The notes under the pieces are model-generated. The model was not told the origin of the DNA and made no database searches. It saw only the letters and a program-made list of their open reading frames with translations. 64,000 bases of DNA from Isoperla grammatica (Eukaryota; Arthropoda; Insecta; Plecoptera; Perlodidae): NCBI GenBank assembly GCA_945910005.1, contig OX246746.1, positions 31,987,659-32,051,658 on the forward strand, read 5' to 3'. This document shows, piece after piece, positions 12,501-22,411 of the stretch; positions within the stretch are counted from its first letter, which is position 1; every line of letters begins with the position of its first letter. The position numbers were made by a program, and so were the translations under genes.

Positions 12501-15500
12501 ATAACACGCTGAAATAAAGTTTCAAATAGTGTAATATGGTATCGAGGATGTCTTTTATAAATAATATGGGTTTGGAGGGAAGTCAGATGTGACCTCTGAG
12601 TACGGTCGGAGGTCAAATCCAAGATGGCCGTCACTAATTATGAATTCAATAACACGCTGAAATAAAGTTTTAAATAGTATAGTATGGCGGTCGGAGGTCA
12701 AATCCAAGATGGCTGCCGCTTCATTAGTGATTTGATAAACAAGCTCAAATTATGCCTGAAATGCCTGTTCTTCAAACTCTGTAGTGATCCTGACAATTTC
12801 TGGCCCTGTTACCATCCAGCGTCTTAGTGCTCCTGGATTGTCTGTCAGTCCAATAGCCCCACCAGAACTTTTCACCAATGCGTTGTTCTGCTCATGGCAC
12901 TGATCGAGTGCCATGGCAGAGAACTTGTTGCTAGTTTTGTGAACAACATAATTACCAGACTCGAATTCTGCTAGGACAAGTGGGTGCTTCACAGCGAGAG
13001 TCACCATAATATCACGGATGTGTACGGCAAGCCATCTCGAGTAGTGTGTATGATCTAAGGCAAAAAGCTAGGGCATAATCTGTGTCAGTGATTCCACATA
13101 CAGAGGGAAGTTACCTTCGCGAAGTGAACTGATGTACTACAGCAAGATAAGCTCTAATGACAGAGTCTCTAGCCAATATTGAAAGTGAACACTGGCCTCT
13201 GCTCGTGTTTGGCACCACTCATCATACGGAGGTTGGGATGGTTGCATGGCATGAACAGGCATCCATGTAAGCTTTGTGGAGAAGCGTATGGAGGCAGCGC
13301 TGTTACCTGGTGTGCATGACGGGTCTTGGTAATGTGATTGACATTTATAAAGGAATCTGCTGTTCCCGAACGGGCAATGTCAGCTTGTACCGGTGCGTTC
13401 GTCCAGCCACTGTCTTTTAGCTAGTCGCACAGTACTTTTAATATTACCATCTCTATGTGTAAACCACCAAACATGTTGACAAAATGATCTTCTCCGTACG
13501 TAACTGGCCAAGTTCACTGGATTTCTTTAGCAAGAGCAAAAAGAGGTTGGTCAGCAGCCAGGACTGGAATTTGACCTGGGTTCAAGTATTGAACAGCTTT
13601 CTTGACGATGTCCATGGAGTGTTTTATCATTACCACTGAGTGCGCGTTGTCTACAAAGAGAGGCAATAGTGCGTTGATTACTGGAGGGTGGACAGCAGAT
13701 TGGTGCAAGACAGCGTGATAGGCAGACCACGATATCCAACCATCCATTGTTGACGTTTGAACCGCATTTTTTACTTTGTTGAGCCATGCTAACTCGTTTT
13801 CTGTTGCAACTGCAGGAAATACGAATTCACAAGGTCTAACTGGCCCTTGCACCACCGGCGCACTAAACTCCTTCTTCATGAGGGAAGCTGGTGGTACAAC
13901 TGTCTAGCTAGATGGAAGACGTATCATTGACTTGGAAGAATCACCGCTGGTGATTCACCATATTATTTATAAAAGACATCATCAATGCCATTCGACACTG
14001 TTTGAAACAATATTACAGTGCGTTTATCAAATTACCAAATAAGTGGCGGCCATCTTGGAATCGACCTTTTTCGGAGGTCAAATCTGACTTCTCTGCATAC
14101 CGATACTATTTATAAAAACCACCCTCAAAACCATTCAACACTATTAAAAACTATATTTCAGCGTGTTCATCAAAATAAGAATTAAGTGGCGGCCATCTTG
14201 GATTTGACCTCCCACCGTCCTCGGAGGTCACATCTGACTTCTCTGTATACACATGTTATTTATAAAAGACATCCTCAAAGCCATTCTACACTATTTTCAA
14301 CTATATTCCAGCATGTTTATCAAATTACCAATTTAGTGGCGGCCATCTTGGATTTGACCTCCCAACGTCCTCGGAGGTCACATCTGACTTCTCTGCATAC
14401 ACATGTTATTTATAAAAGACATCCTCAAAACCATTCTACACTATTTGAAACTATATTCCAGCATGTTTATCAAATTACCAATTTAGTAGCGGCCATCTTG
14501 GATTTGACCTCATACCGTCCTCGGTGGTCACATATGACTTCTCTGTATACCCATATTATTTATAAAAGACATCCTCAAAGCCATTCTACACTATGTGTTA
14601 CCTTATTTCAGCGTGTTTGTCAAATTCATAAAGGAGTGGCGGCCATTTTTTATTTGACCTCCCACCATCTCCAGAGGTCAAATCTGACTTCCCTCCACAT
14701 CTGAATTTGATCCTTAGGGTATTAACTAACTATTCTGTAAATTTCATGCTTTTCTCAAAAAGTGCACAATTCTATTCAAATGCTCAGCTAAGCGGCCCCA
14801 CTATAAATGACTCACGTCTAACGCTATTTTGTTTCAGTTACGATGTTCCCGAATATTGTGAACGAAAATCTCGTGGAAGTGTATACTTTCAGACTGTACT
14901 CGATCCTGGCAATGGGCCGTGTGAATCTGTCCATTGTGAGCAGGGGTTGGATGAACCGGCAAGCACATATCACTTATGAGGAGTTCTGGACAAGCAGATT
15001 CGAACAGGTTTGTCAATCATTGACTCCATGAGTTATTTCCTACCGGTAGCGATAGTACGATAGATAATACGTACAAAGAATAATTCGGTTGAATCGATGG
15101 TTGAATTCGGCAAACAGCAATCCTGACTTAATTCCTTACCAAGGTTTTTGTCAGTCACAAACCGATAAAGATGGCTCAGTGCTAGATCACTAGACTCTAA
15201 TCCTTGAGGTCGCCGGTTCGATATCCGCCACATAATCCTAACTGAAAGGTTTTCCTGAGGTTTTCCTCAGTCTCAAGGCGAATGCTGGGATTAGAAGTCA
15301 TACTAATCAGCCCCTGGACGTTCCCTGGGCAGGTTTCTACAAAAAAATATGATTTAACATTGCTCACTCACAAGACGATTGCTAATGCTATGATTTCTGC
15401 AAACAGCCCTAGGAAACTCGTTCTCAACACTATCCAGACACCCTCCTACTTAGTAAATTGAAGAAGGGAAATAAAAAAAAAACAAAAAAAAACTGATAAA

Positions 15501-16093
15501 CAAATGGTGACTAACTAGGGGTAGCGTGTGATGATTATTGTTAGGAGTTTCCAAGGGCAATTTTATACGACTCACGCAATCCCGCAGCTTGTGTCTTTTG
15601 ACCGAAGAAAACTGATTGCCGGTGGCCGGTATCGAACAAGTTACCACCTGTATATTATAGTCTCGCGTGTTAAGCGTGATCTCTATCGTCTTTCACGCAA
15701 TTTGTGACCAGATTAAAAATTAACAAAATTCCTATTTCTTTTGTGCAGCAAATAGAGCCATTGTCTCGCACCGCTTTCCGATGTTGCCTGAAGCTGCCTC
15801 TACCTCCTCCCAAGCCTCAACGCCAGCTCCCTCCCGCCAAGATCATGCAACGATTGGGCAAACTCTACCGGAGTAATGTGGAACTGAGGTTCAGGGTGGA
15901 AAGTCTGAAGGAAGAGGACCTTCGTGCCAGCAACCCTCGTCAGCCGAGCCTTGTGGAGCGGTACCTGGATGAGCTTCTAACGAACTTTGGGTTCAATACT
16001 AACAATCTGCGGCCTCGTGAAATTCGGCTGATGATTTTTCTAATGGAATTCACCATCTTCTTTGTGGGAATGCTGTTTTCAAAACTTCTTTAA
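9220..16093 (+). CDS. MSP (VAP-like) domain protein with C-terminal membrane anchor
   Basis: Exons 9220-9505, 14838-15007 and 15749-16093 join in frame (phase 1, then phase 0) and give 266 residues. Residues about 30-125 resemble the major sperm protein fold of VAP proteins: a Lys-Pro strand, then an F-x-GPF motif, a segment ending in RFVVTPRVGVIHPR, and a final strand that is completed only when exon 1 is spliced to exon 2. The middle is charged. The last about 22 residues are hydrophobic and look like a tail anchor. VAP-family proteins sit in the ER membrane and tether other organelles or bind FFAT-motif partners; whether this one binds FFAT motifs is unknown. An acceptor just before the start (TTTAACAG at 9189-9196) shows that the 5' UTR is spliced. 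AATAAA at 16637-16642 may end the transcript. Confidence 0.72.
9901..11874. mobile_element. DNA transposon with inverted ends and TA duplication (non-autonomous)
   Basis: The left end reads GGTTCGGGTAATAAG and the right end, on the other strand, GGTTGGGGTAATAAG, both continuing into a CCAC-type block. Both are flanked by TA (9899-9900 and 11875-11876), as in Tc1/mariner/pogo elements. The word GTAATAAGGCCACT recurs inside (about 9932, 10291 and 11686, plus an inverted copy near 11656), which suggests repeated protein-binding sites. A sub-region at about 10395-10860 is full of CTAGTGG/GGCTAGT words. No transposase frame is visible. The family assignment rests only on TA and the ends. Confidence 0.55.
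11968..12720. repeat. Left arm: tandem 148-bp subrepeats
   Basis: About five copies, the best matched starting near 12278, 12427 and 12575 (149 and 148 bp apart). Each has GGAGGGAAGTCAGATGTGAC, a GGTCGGAGGTCAAATCC block and AAGATGGCCGCC, then an AT-rich part with ACACGCTGAAATAAA. Confidence 0.85.
12750..13879 (-). pseudogene. Decayed gene for a conserved uncharacterised transposon-associated protein
   Basis: Read on the minus strand, an open frame from ATG 13877-13879 runs about 121 residues to a stop at 13514. The same protein then continues in pieces through about 13070 and ends as an 85-residue frame (13007-12750). The interruptions include two stops where related proteins would be expected to have Trp (IQ-stop-TWP near 13516, and CD-stop-LKD near 13435) and at least one frameshift in 13100-13330. 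Recognisable blocks are ADQPLFALAKEIQ, MFGGLHIEM, SGTADSF, KTRHAHQVTA, ALDQCHEQNNA and GGAIGLTDNPGALRRWM. From memory, multi-copy uncharacterised proteins of cnidarians, fish and other animals carry these same blocks in the same order. I cannot name the family and do not claim it is the transposase. Confidence 0.6.
14035..14700. repeat. Right arm: tandem subrepeats, inverted relative to left arm
   Basis: About five copies of GGCGGCCATCTTGGATTTGA at about 149-bp spacing (14043, 14187, 14336, 14486 and 14636), the reverse complement of the left-arm unit. The long open frame across 14186-14704 is a by-product of this periodicity. Confidence 0.85.
14838..15007 (+). CDS. VAP-like gene, exon 2
   Basis: The acceptor is TTTTGTTTCAG (ending at 14837) and the donor is GAACAG|GTTTGT at 15007/15008. 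It enters in phase 1 and leaves in phase 0. Its first codons complete the last strand of the MSP domain. The fold-back element ends only 36 bp upstream, so the branch site and polypyrimidine tract lie in or against the transposon end. Confidence 0.7.
15160..15370 (+). mobile_element. tRNA-derived SINE
   Basis: The tRNA-like head has an A box (TGGCTCAGTGC at 15172) and a B box (GGTTCGATATCC at about 15214). A body follows with GGTTTTCCTCAGTCTCAAGG. The body shares TTTTCCTCAGTC and CAA-GG words with the SINE at 45290-45478, so both probably use the same conserved central domain. It lies in intron 2 of the VAP-like gene. Confidence 0.6.
15749..16093 (+). CDS. VAP-like gene, terminal exon
   Basis: The acceptor is TTTTGTGCAG (ending at 15748), in phase 0, with stop TAA 16091-16093. 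It encodes a Pro-rich linker, a charged helical middle (SLVERYLDELL) and the hydrophobic C-terminal anchor with FLMEFTIFFVGMLFSKLL. Confidence 0.75.
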   Translation, partial: QIEPLSRTAFRCCLKLPLPPPKPQRQLPPAKIMQRLGKLYRSNVELRFRVESLKEEDLRASNPRQPSLVERYLDELLTNFGFNTNNLRPREIRLMIFLMEFTIFFVGMLFSKLL

Positions 16094-17609
16094 CCAAACA
16101 TTTCCTGCCTACAATGTCAATTTCATATAATCGTCGTTTTATGGAACTCAACGCGTATTCAATTTAACTTCATTATTCTGGCAGAAAATGCTATAATGTT
16201 GCTGAAAAAGGTTTGTTTAAATTATTTTTCTTTCTAAATTCGAAGTATTCATAACTGGAACGAAATCTAAAATTGACCGTAGAAAAAGAGAGTTAAAAAA
16301 CTTGGTACATTATCTCTCTTTTTAAAATCCAAATTATTGTAGTTGTATTCACTACGCTCTCACATTCGATTTCACCTCTATTCTTGGAACGAATAGTAAA
16401 GCTATTGATTACAATAAGCGTGGCTAAATATTAAATAGCACAAAATAAACTCAGATTTTTCGCAGCATTTCAATGTTTGGGTACTGTACATTATGAAAGA
16501 AAACTTCCAGTTTTGGTAGTCTGCGAAATTATTACAGTTCAAAACATTTCAAACGTTATTTTGATAGTTTACTTACAAATATGTTTTGATAATTTAAAAA
16601 TGTTCGAAGGGTAATGTAAACAATCTTTCAAGAACGAATAAAAAGTTACTCAGACCCCATTTTCATTGTGTTTTTCTCATCAGATACATATTTTCTTGAC
16701 TTGGATGCTTCCAAGCACAAACAAAATCAACTCGAAAACTGCATCTGTATTGTGCGTTTGATCGGATAAGTAGACGACCCGATGAACAATAATAACACAA
16801 TCTCTCTATGTAAGCTCAACTTTCTTCCGAATGTTTCTGTTGAAGTCACATTGCGGAGATTGAAGCAATAATATTTGATTACGGCTTGAACGTGGAGAAG
16901 ATCATACGAGTATAAATTGAGTACATGCAGTGGTCGGATTGGGTGGGGGGATGCGAGAGGGGGATACCATCCCCCGCTAAATTAATTAATTGGTTAACCA
17001 TCCCTCTAAAAGATATAGGTACGTTTGTGATCATCCCCCCGAAGTTCCCTTCCATACGATAAACCACTTGTCATAAAACGTCAATCAATAGGTTTAAAGA
17101 AACCCATTGGGCAATAGACCCATTTCAAAAGCTCGAATGACCACGATGCCTCTACGCAAATGGAGATCAAATAGACCTTGAGCACATAATCTTAAATTAT
17201 TTATGTAACGAACAATTTAAAATGAAAATGCGCTGTAGAGAAATTGTTCACTACTAGTGCCCCCTCCCCCGTGAGAATAGTAATCTTTAAATACTGTGAT
17301 AGTAATTGTTCGCGCCAGGGGGAACGCAGAATGTCCACGTGCAGAACCTCAGCTAGACGGAAAGACACTCGTCGAGTGCTCACATCGACATGACGCGTCG
17401 TCTCGCCTACCTCTGTCCGATGCACGCGCGCTCGCTACCCACGAGTGGATACGAACATTTTACGTAACCACGTGGTTCTGTCTGCCATTTTCCGTTTTGG
17501 TATATTTTATTTATAATTTAATTTGTGTACCGGTACCTACTTTCTGTGTCATTTTGTTTAAGAGTACCTACTCTAATAACATCAACCGCGCCAACATAAT
17601 CTCAATCAA
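16094..17609. other. 3' flank of VAP-like gene and non-coding DNA
   Basis: Contains the probable poly(A) signal at 16637-16642. At 16928-17060 a GGGGGGATG tract and its inverted partner CATCCCCCC lie about 100 bp apart, but no target duplication was found. The region from about 17300 is more GC-rich and may be a 5' UTR or promoter that leads into the 80-bp array. Confidence 0.35.
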
Positions 17610-18896
17610 GACGTCTCTCTTTCTCTTTCTTCGCCCGGCCCGACGCTACACTATACATGCGGGAGGACAGCTGGAGGTCAACATCACAGGTAAGACAGTG
17701 ACGTCGCTCTCTCTTCGCCCGACGCTACACTACACCCTGCGGGAGGACAGCTGGAGGTCAGCATCACAGGTAAGACAGTGACGTCGCTCTCTCTTCGCCC
17801 GACGCTACACTACACCATGAGGGAGGACAGCTGGAGGTCAACATCACAGGTAAGACAGTGACGTCGCTCTCTCTTCGCCCGACGCTACACTACACCATGA
17901 GGGAGGACAGCTGGAGGTCAACATCACAGGTAAGACAGTGACGTCGCTCTCTCTTCGCCCGACGCTACACTACACCCTGCGGGAGGACAGCTGGAGGTCA
18001 ACATCACAGGTAAGACAGTGACGTCGCTCTCTCTTCGCCCGACGCTACACTACACCCTGCGGGAGGACAGCTGGAGGTCAACATCACAGGTAAGACAGTG
18101 ACGTCGCTCTCTCTTCACCCGACGCTACACTACACCATGCGGGAGGACAGCTGGAGGTCAACATCACAGGTAAAACAGTGACGTCGCTCTCTCTTCACCC
18201 GACGCTACACTACACCATGCGGGAGGACAGCTGGAGGTCAACATCACAGGTAAGACAGTGACGTCGCTCTCTCTTCGCCCGACCCTACACTACACTCTGC
18301 GGGAGGACAGCTGGAGGTCAACATCACAGGAAAGACAGTGACGTCGCTCTCTCTTCGCCCGACGCTACACTACACCCTGCGGGAGGACAGCTGGAGGTCA
18401 ACATCACAGGTAAGACAGTGACGTCGCTCTCTCTTCACCCGACGCTACACTACACCCTGAGGGAGGACAGCTGGAGGTCAACATCACAGGTAAGACAGTG
18501 ACGTCGCTCTCTCTTCGCCCGACGCTACACTACACCATGCGGGAGGACAGCTGGAGGTCAACATCACAGGTAAGACAGTGACGTCGCTCTCTCTTCGCCC
18601 GACGCTACACTACACTCTGCGGGAGGGTAGCTGGAGGTCAACATCACAGGTAAGACAGTGACGTCGCTCTCTCTTCGCCCGACGCTACACTACACTCTGC
18701 GGGAGGGTAGCTGGAGGTCAACATCACAGGTAAGACAGTGACGTCGCTCTCTCTTCGCCCGACGCTACACTATACACCATGAGGGAGGACAGCTGGAGGT
18801 CAACATCACAGGTAAGACAGTGACGTCGCTCTCTCTTCGCCCGACGCTACACTACACCCTGCGGGAGGGTAGCTGGAGGTCAACATCACAGGTAAA
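17610..18896. repeat. 80-bp minisatellite, about 16 copies, each with a consensus splice donor
   Basis: The unit runs from ACGTCGCTCTCTCTTCGCCC through GACGCTACACTACACC, GGGAGGACAGCTGGAGGTCA and ACATCACAGGTAAGACAGTG. Copies are highly similar, with CTGC/ATGA and GACAG/GGTAG variants; the last two copies are offset by 2 bp. Nearly every unit holds CAG|GTAAG; exceptions are CAGGTAAAA at 18168 and CAGGAAAG at 18328. The first unit is the most divergent (GGCCCGACGC), as expected for a founder at the edge. 80 bp is not a multiple of 3, so this is not a peptide repeat. Confidence 0.95.
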
Positions 18897-21800
18897 CAGT
18901 GATTTCGGTAATGTTTTCGCTTCTGTCTCTACGCGTGGTTTGCTACCCAGCTCTCTCTCCCCCGCCCCGCGCTGTTCGTGCGCATGTCTCAACAGTAATT
19001 GCCTAATAGATGTTCGTAATTTTAACTCTGTGTTTTGGAGTTAAGAGTTTAGAGCATCCCCTCAAAGAAAGATTTCCAACTCTACCACTGAGTTCCAGTG
19101 TGTATATTAGTGTATTCCGAGTGGTGTAAGAAAAGAGGAATATTTTGTAGGAGCAATAGGTGAACTCAACACTCATTTAACATTATCTTGTAGTTTTAAT
19201 ACTCATATGTTTTACATTGTCAATAATAGAATTCCAAATATTGTTTTTTGAACGTTGAGATACGCTTTGTTAGTTTCACAGTAATACATTGAATTACTAA
19301 AATAAACATAAAAACTGTGCCGTGGTGAAAAAAATGATTGTTAAATTTGACTTGATATTATGCCCTGCTAAGAAAATATAAACTACAGCCATTAGCCCTA
19401 CTAGTGGCTGATTCCTCACACCGTGTACTGTGTAGGCCGCACTCTCAACTCAAAACCTCTCTGTCAAGTAAGCCTATATTAGTTACCGTTTTGAATTATT
19501 TATTCACTAACACTGATCATATCAGGATTTAAATTTTCCAATCCATGTCCATTCACAGTCACAGTGTTTACGTTTTAAGTAGTAGGCCTACATTAGCCCA
19601 CATAAAACAATGTTTCGCCAATTAATATGTTCAATACGTCTACAGTACAATTGCATCAATGTATGGAATAATAGCATATTCTTAATAGTGTAGGCCCATG
19701 TAGAACATATATAGTGTTTTCTTGTTTAGAACGTATATAACATTATCATAACATATACAGATAACTTTGAATTAATCTAATATATTCAAACATTAATATA
19801 ATCTTTCCAATTTATGATATAACTAAACATGATATTATAATTGATACGTATTAATATAGAGGTCGAACGCACGTTTAGATCATAGGCTAGCATGCTACAG
19901 CTATATCAAACGTTCATTAATCCTCATTTTGGGCGTTTTAGGATTGAACGCTAATTTTTCTTTACTCCAAATTTGGCTTATCACACTACGTAGGTAACAA
20001 AATATATCCTTACAAAAAAGTAAAGAAAAAACAATAGTTTAACACGTTTTACTGCTCTATCCAAGACCAATCTACATCGGGAAGTGTTTATTTCGAACCA
20101 AATCGACCGTTAAGTACGATTGATGTACCAACCAGAGGTGAACTTCAATGAATTGCAACAGTAAAGACAAAGCATTGTTAATTCTTTACTTTTTTACAAA
20201 GAATTACTTATTAACTTTATATCACAATAAATACAAGTACAACAGTTATGTAAAATAATTCGATACTTGATATCACAACAAATTCAAAAATAAAGTAAAA
20301 TAATTCATACTTCAATTCACCATAACATGGAACAATTAATGGTAAGACTTGAATGCTATTAAGTTTACCACCGCGAACTGGATCTTGTTTTCAAAATATC
20401 TGCTACCTGTGTGCGAGGTATCAACTTTATTATAAAGCGTGATATGGAATAGAAGTTACTACATATTTTGACACGCGTTACGTCGTGAAATAATTATATA
20501 ATTATATGTGGGTATACAGTGTACTGAGAATATATTACATATTTATGTAATATAGTATGTACATCAACACCACCTACATATTTTTAACATATGTGTTTTA
20601 GAAATCGTATATATATAATATTTTGCAATACTTGAAATGAACATAATGATTGTAAACTTAGGGTAATAACATGTTAGTTGACTGGTTAATCACGACAGTA
20701 AAATCATTTGAAACATCCATAAAATTACAATAACTTTTGAAACGACTTAGCTGTAAACACAAAATTTTTAATGCTTGACTTAAATTAACAACATAATATA
20801 TTCATTGTTCTTGTTGTTAAATAAGTTAGTTACTGAAATTTTATTCCTTAGTTCTGTAATATCACCTAATTAATTCACAGCAGTTTGTTTTTAAAATTTT
20901 GCCAGCTAACTGAACGGATGTTCACATAGCTCATATAAAAATATCGCTCATAGCTCATTCATGCCCGAGTTATTTATCATACCCAGACTTACCTTATTTA
21001 TGGCACTAGAGTAGCTTAGTCCCTTCCGTAACTACACAGGCAGACAGTGAAGCTGCTTTATGTTCATCAAACTGACTGCATGTACTAACTAACATATCCG
21101 TTGGGAAATCTAGTTTGTTTTGAAATTATCTGTAATTCAACTGAACATTTTCAGCATAATATTGTATATATAGGTAAATATAATGGTAAATATAAACATA
21201 AATCGCAATTATTTTCGAAATATTGAATGTTCATCAGCCATCACCCAACATTCCAGAAAGTACTTGGTTTTTACATCAAACGTAAATAAATTCATAATTA
21301 GTCTACCCACTCTCTAGTCACAGAACCCATTTTCAGTGGGGGACTTTAATTTAATTAAATCGACTAATCCAAACCTGTAGGCTCCGAACACCGTCGCCGA
21401 GTGAGCGATAGCCAACCAAATATCAATATTTTAAATATGAAATATGGGAGCAAGTGGTTGGACAGTGCGAATACTCGCGGACAAATGCCAGAATCAACAT
21501 GGTTCATTCAGAACAACCTTGAATGTATTAAGTGATTTGCTATAATAGGACGGCTCCAAGTCACCGTTTACTTATTCCTAAGAGTAGGAGTGATGGAATT
21601 GAATCCGTATAAGAAGTTACAAAAACTCATGCCTGAAGCGGGATTTGACCTTCTGCATTTGAAGCTGTGACTCCCCGTTCACGACGTGCGACCACACGTC
21701 GCTGAACTGTACGCTACATTGCAAGATTTGCTGGCTTCCGCTGGTTCCGTGGCAACTCCGTGTTTGAAGGCCGCGCGCCTACCCTGAGGGACGTAGTTGT

Positions 21801-22316
21801 ACGTTCGGCCGCTCGGTGCGCCGACGGCTTGTCTGTAGCGCAACCGTTGGCGGACAGTCAGTCAAATACCTTACTAAACTAATACGGGAAGCTTCCGTCG
21901 ATTTGTGGCGACAGCCTGGCCTAGCGGCTTGAGGTAAGCACTAGATGAATTATCGACGCGATGAAGTTCACTCACTGTGCCGGCTTCTTTTATCGACTGA
22001 ATTACGACACCGGCTGACTGGCTACGGCTACGTAATGTAATCAATCAGTGTTTCTGACTTCCTGTTCACGTTATTTCAATACGGGTACCATCTGTACGAA
22101 TGCTGAATGTAATGCTTCTTTCCTGCTCCTGAGTTATGTTTGTTTTACGAGTTGCCAGTCTCATGGAAGGTATATAAACAGAGTTATACAAAGTTTTCTT
22201 TTTCGATGATAACGGCAAGATTTACAGTTTCAAAGAAACGCCGGGACAATCGAACCCAATTTGGTCAGTGTTTGCAACACGTTTGAGTAAGTAAAGTAAG
22301 ATGATCTCAAAGTAAG
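18897..22316. other. AT-rich non-coding DNA, GC-richer from about 21680
   Basis: No exon is supported between 18900 and 21680. From 21680 to 21960 the sequence becomes CpG-richer and ends in a possible donor GCTTGAG|GTAAGC at about 21952. This could be a non-coding first exon and promoter of the THAP exon that follows. Confidence 0.35.
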
Positions 22317-22411
22317 ATGAGTGGAACCCTTTGCTCAGTTAACGGGTGTAAAAACTATGGAAGACAAAAAGCTGCTAAATCGTTCTGCAGGTTTCCAAAA
22401 GACAGGGAAAT
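22317..22411 (+). CDS. THAP-domain protein, first coding exon
   Basis: Starts at ATG 22317 and runs 31 codons plus two bases to a good donor (AT|GTAAGT at 22411/22412). The peptide has the start of a THAP zinc finger: CX4C (CSVNGC) followed by a basic stretch and SFCRFPKD, matching the typical sFhrFPkd block. THAP domains bind DNA and occur in transcription regulators and P-element-type transposases. The next exon should supply the conserved Trp and the C..H zinc ligands; I did not find it in the following 15 kb. This may be a gene with a long intron or an orphaned exon. Confidence 0.55.

Larger units (their letters stand above)
11885..14801. mobile_element. Fold-back-like transposon with subrepeat arms and an internal gene remnant
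   Basis: A 2.9-kb element flanked by TA (11883-11884 and 14802-14803). The outer ends are inverted (GTGGGGCTGC at the left against GTGGGGCCGC from the right), followed by matching blocks such as TTGTGCACTTTTTGAGAAAA. Each arm then has about five head-to-tail subrepeats of about 148 bp, containing GGGAAGTCA, GGAGGTCAAAT and CCAAGATGGCCGCC. The right arm is the inverted copy of the left. The centre (about 12720-13910) carries a decayed gene on the minus strand. Long inverted arms of short tandem units are the hallmark of fold-back elements. It sits in intron 1 of the VAP-like gene. Confidence 0.75.

Noticed and set aside
14186..14704. 172-residue frame with repeated HLTSLYTHVIYKRHPQ units, and similar minus frames at 11996-12634
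   Set aside because: They arise from the near-148-bp subrepeats of the fold-back arms; the frame drifts where spacing changes, and a host gene is unlikely.
16928..17075. Possible small hAT element with CAGTGG at the left and CCACTTG at the right
   Set aside because: The ends match over only a few bases and the flanking 8-mers differ.
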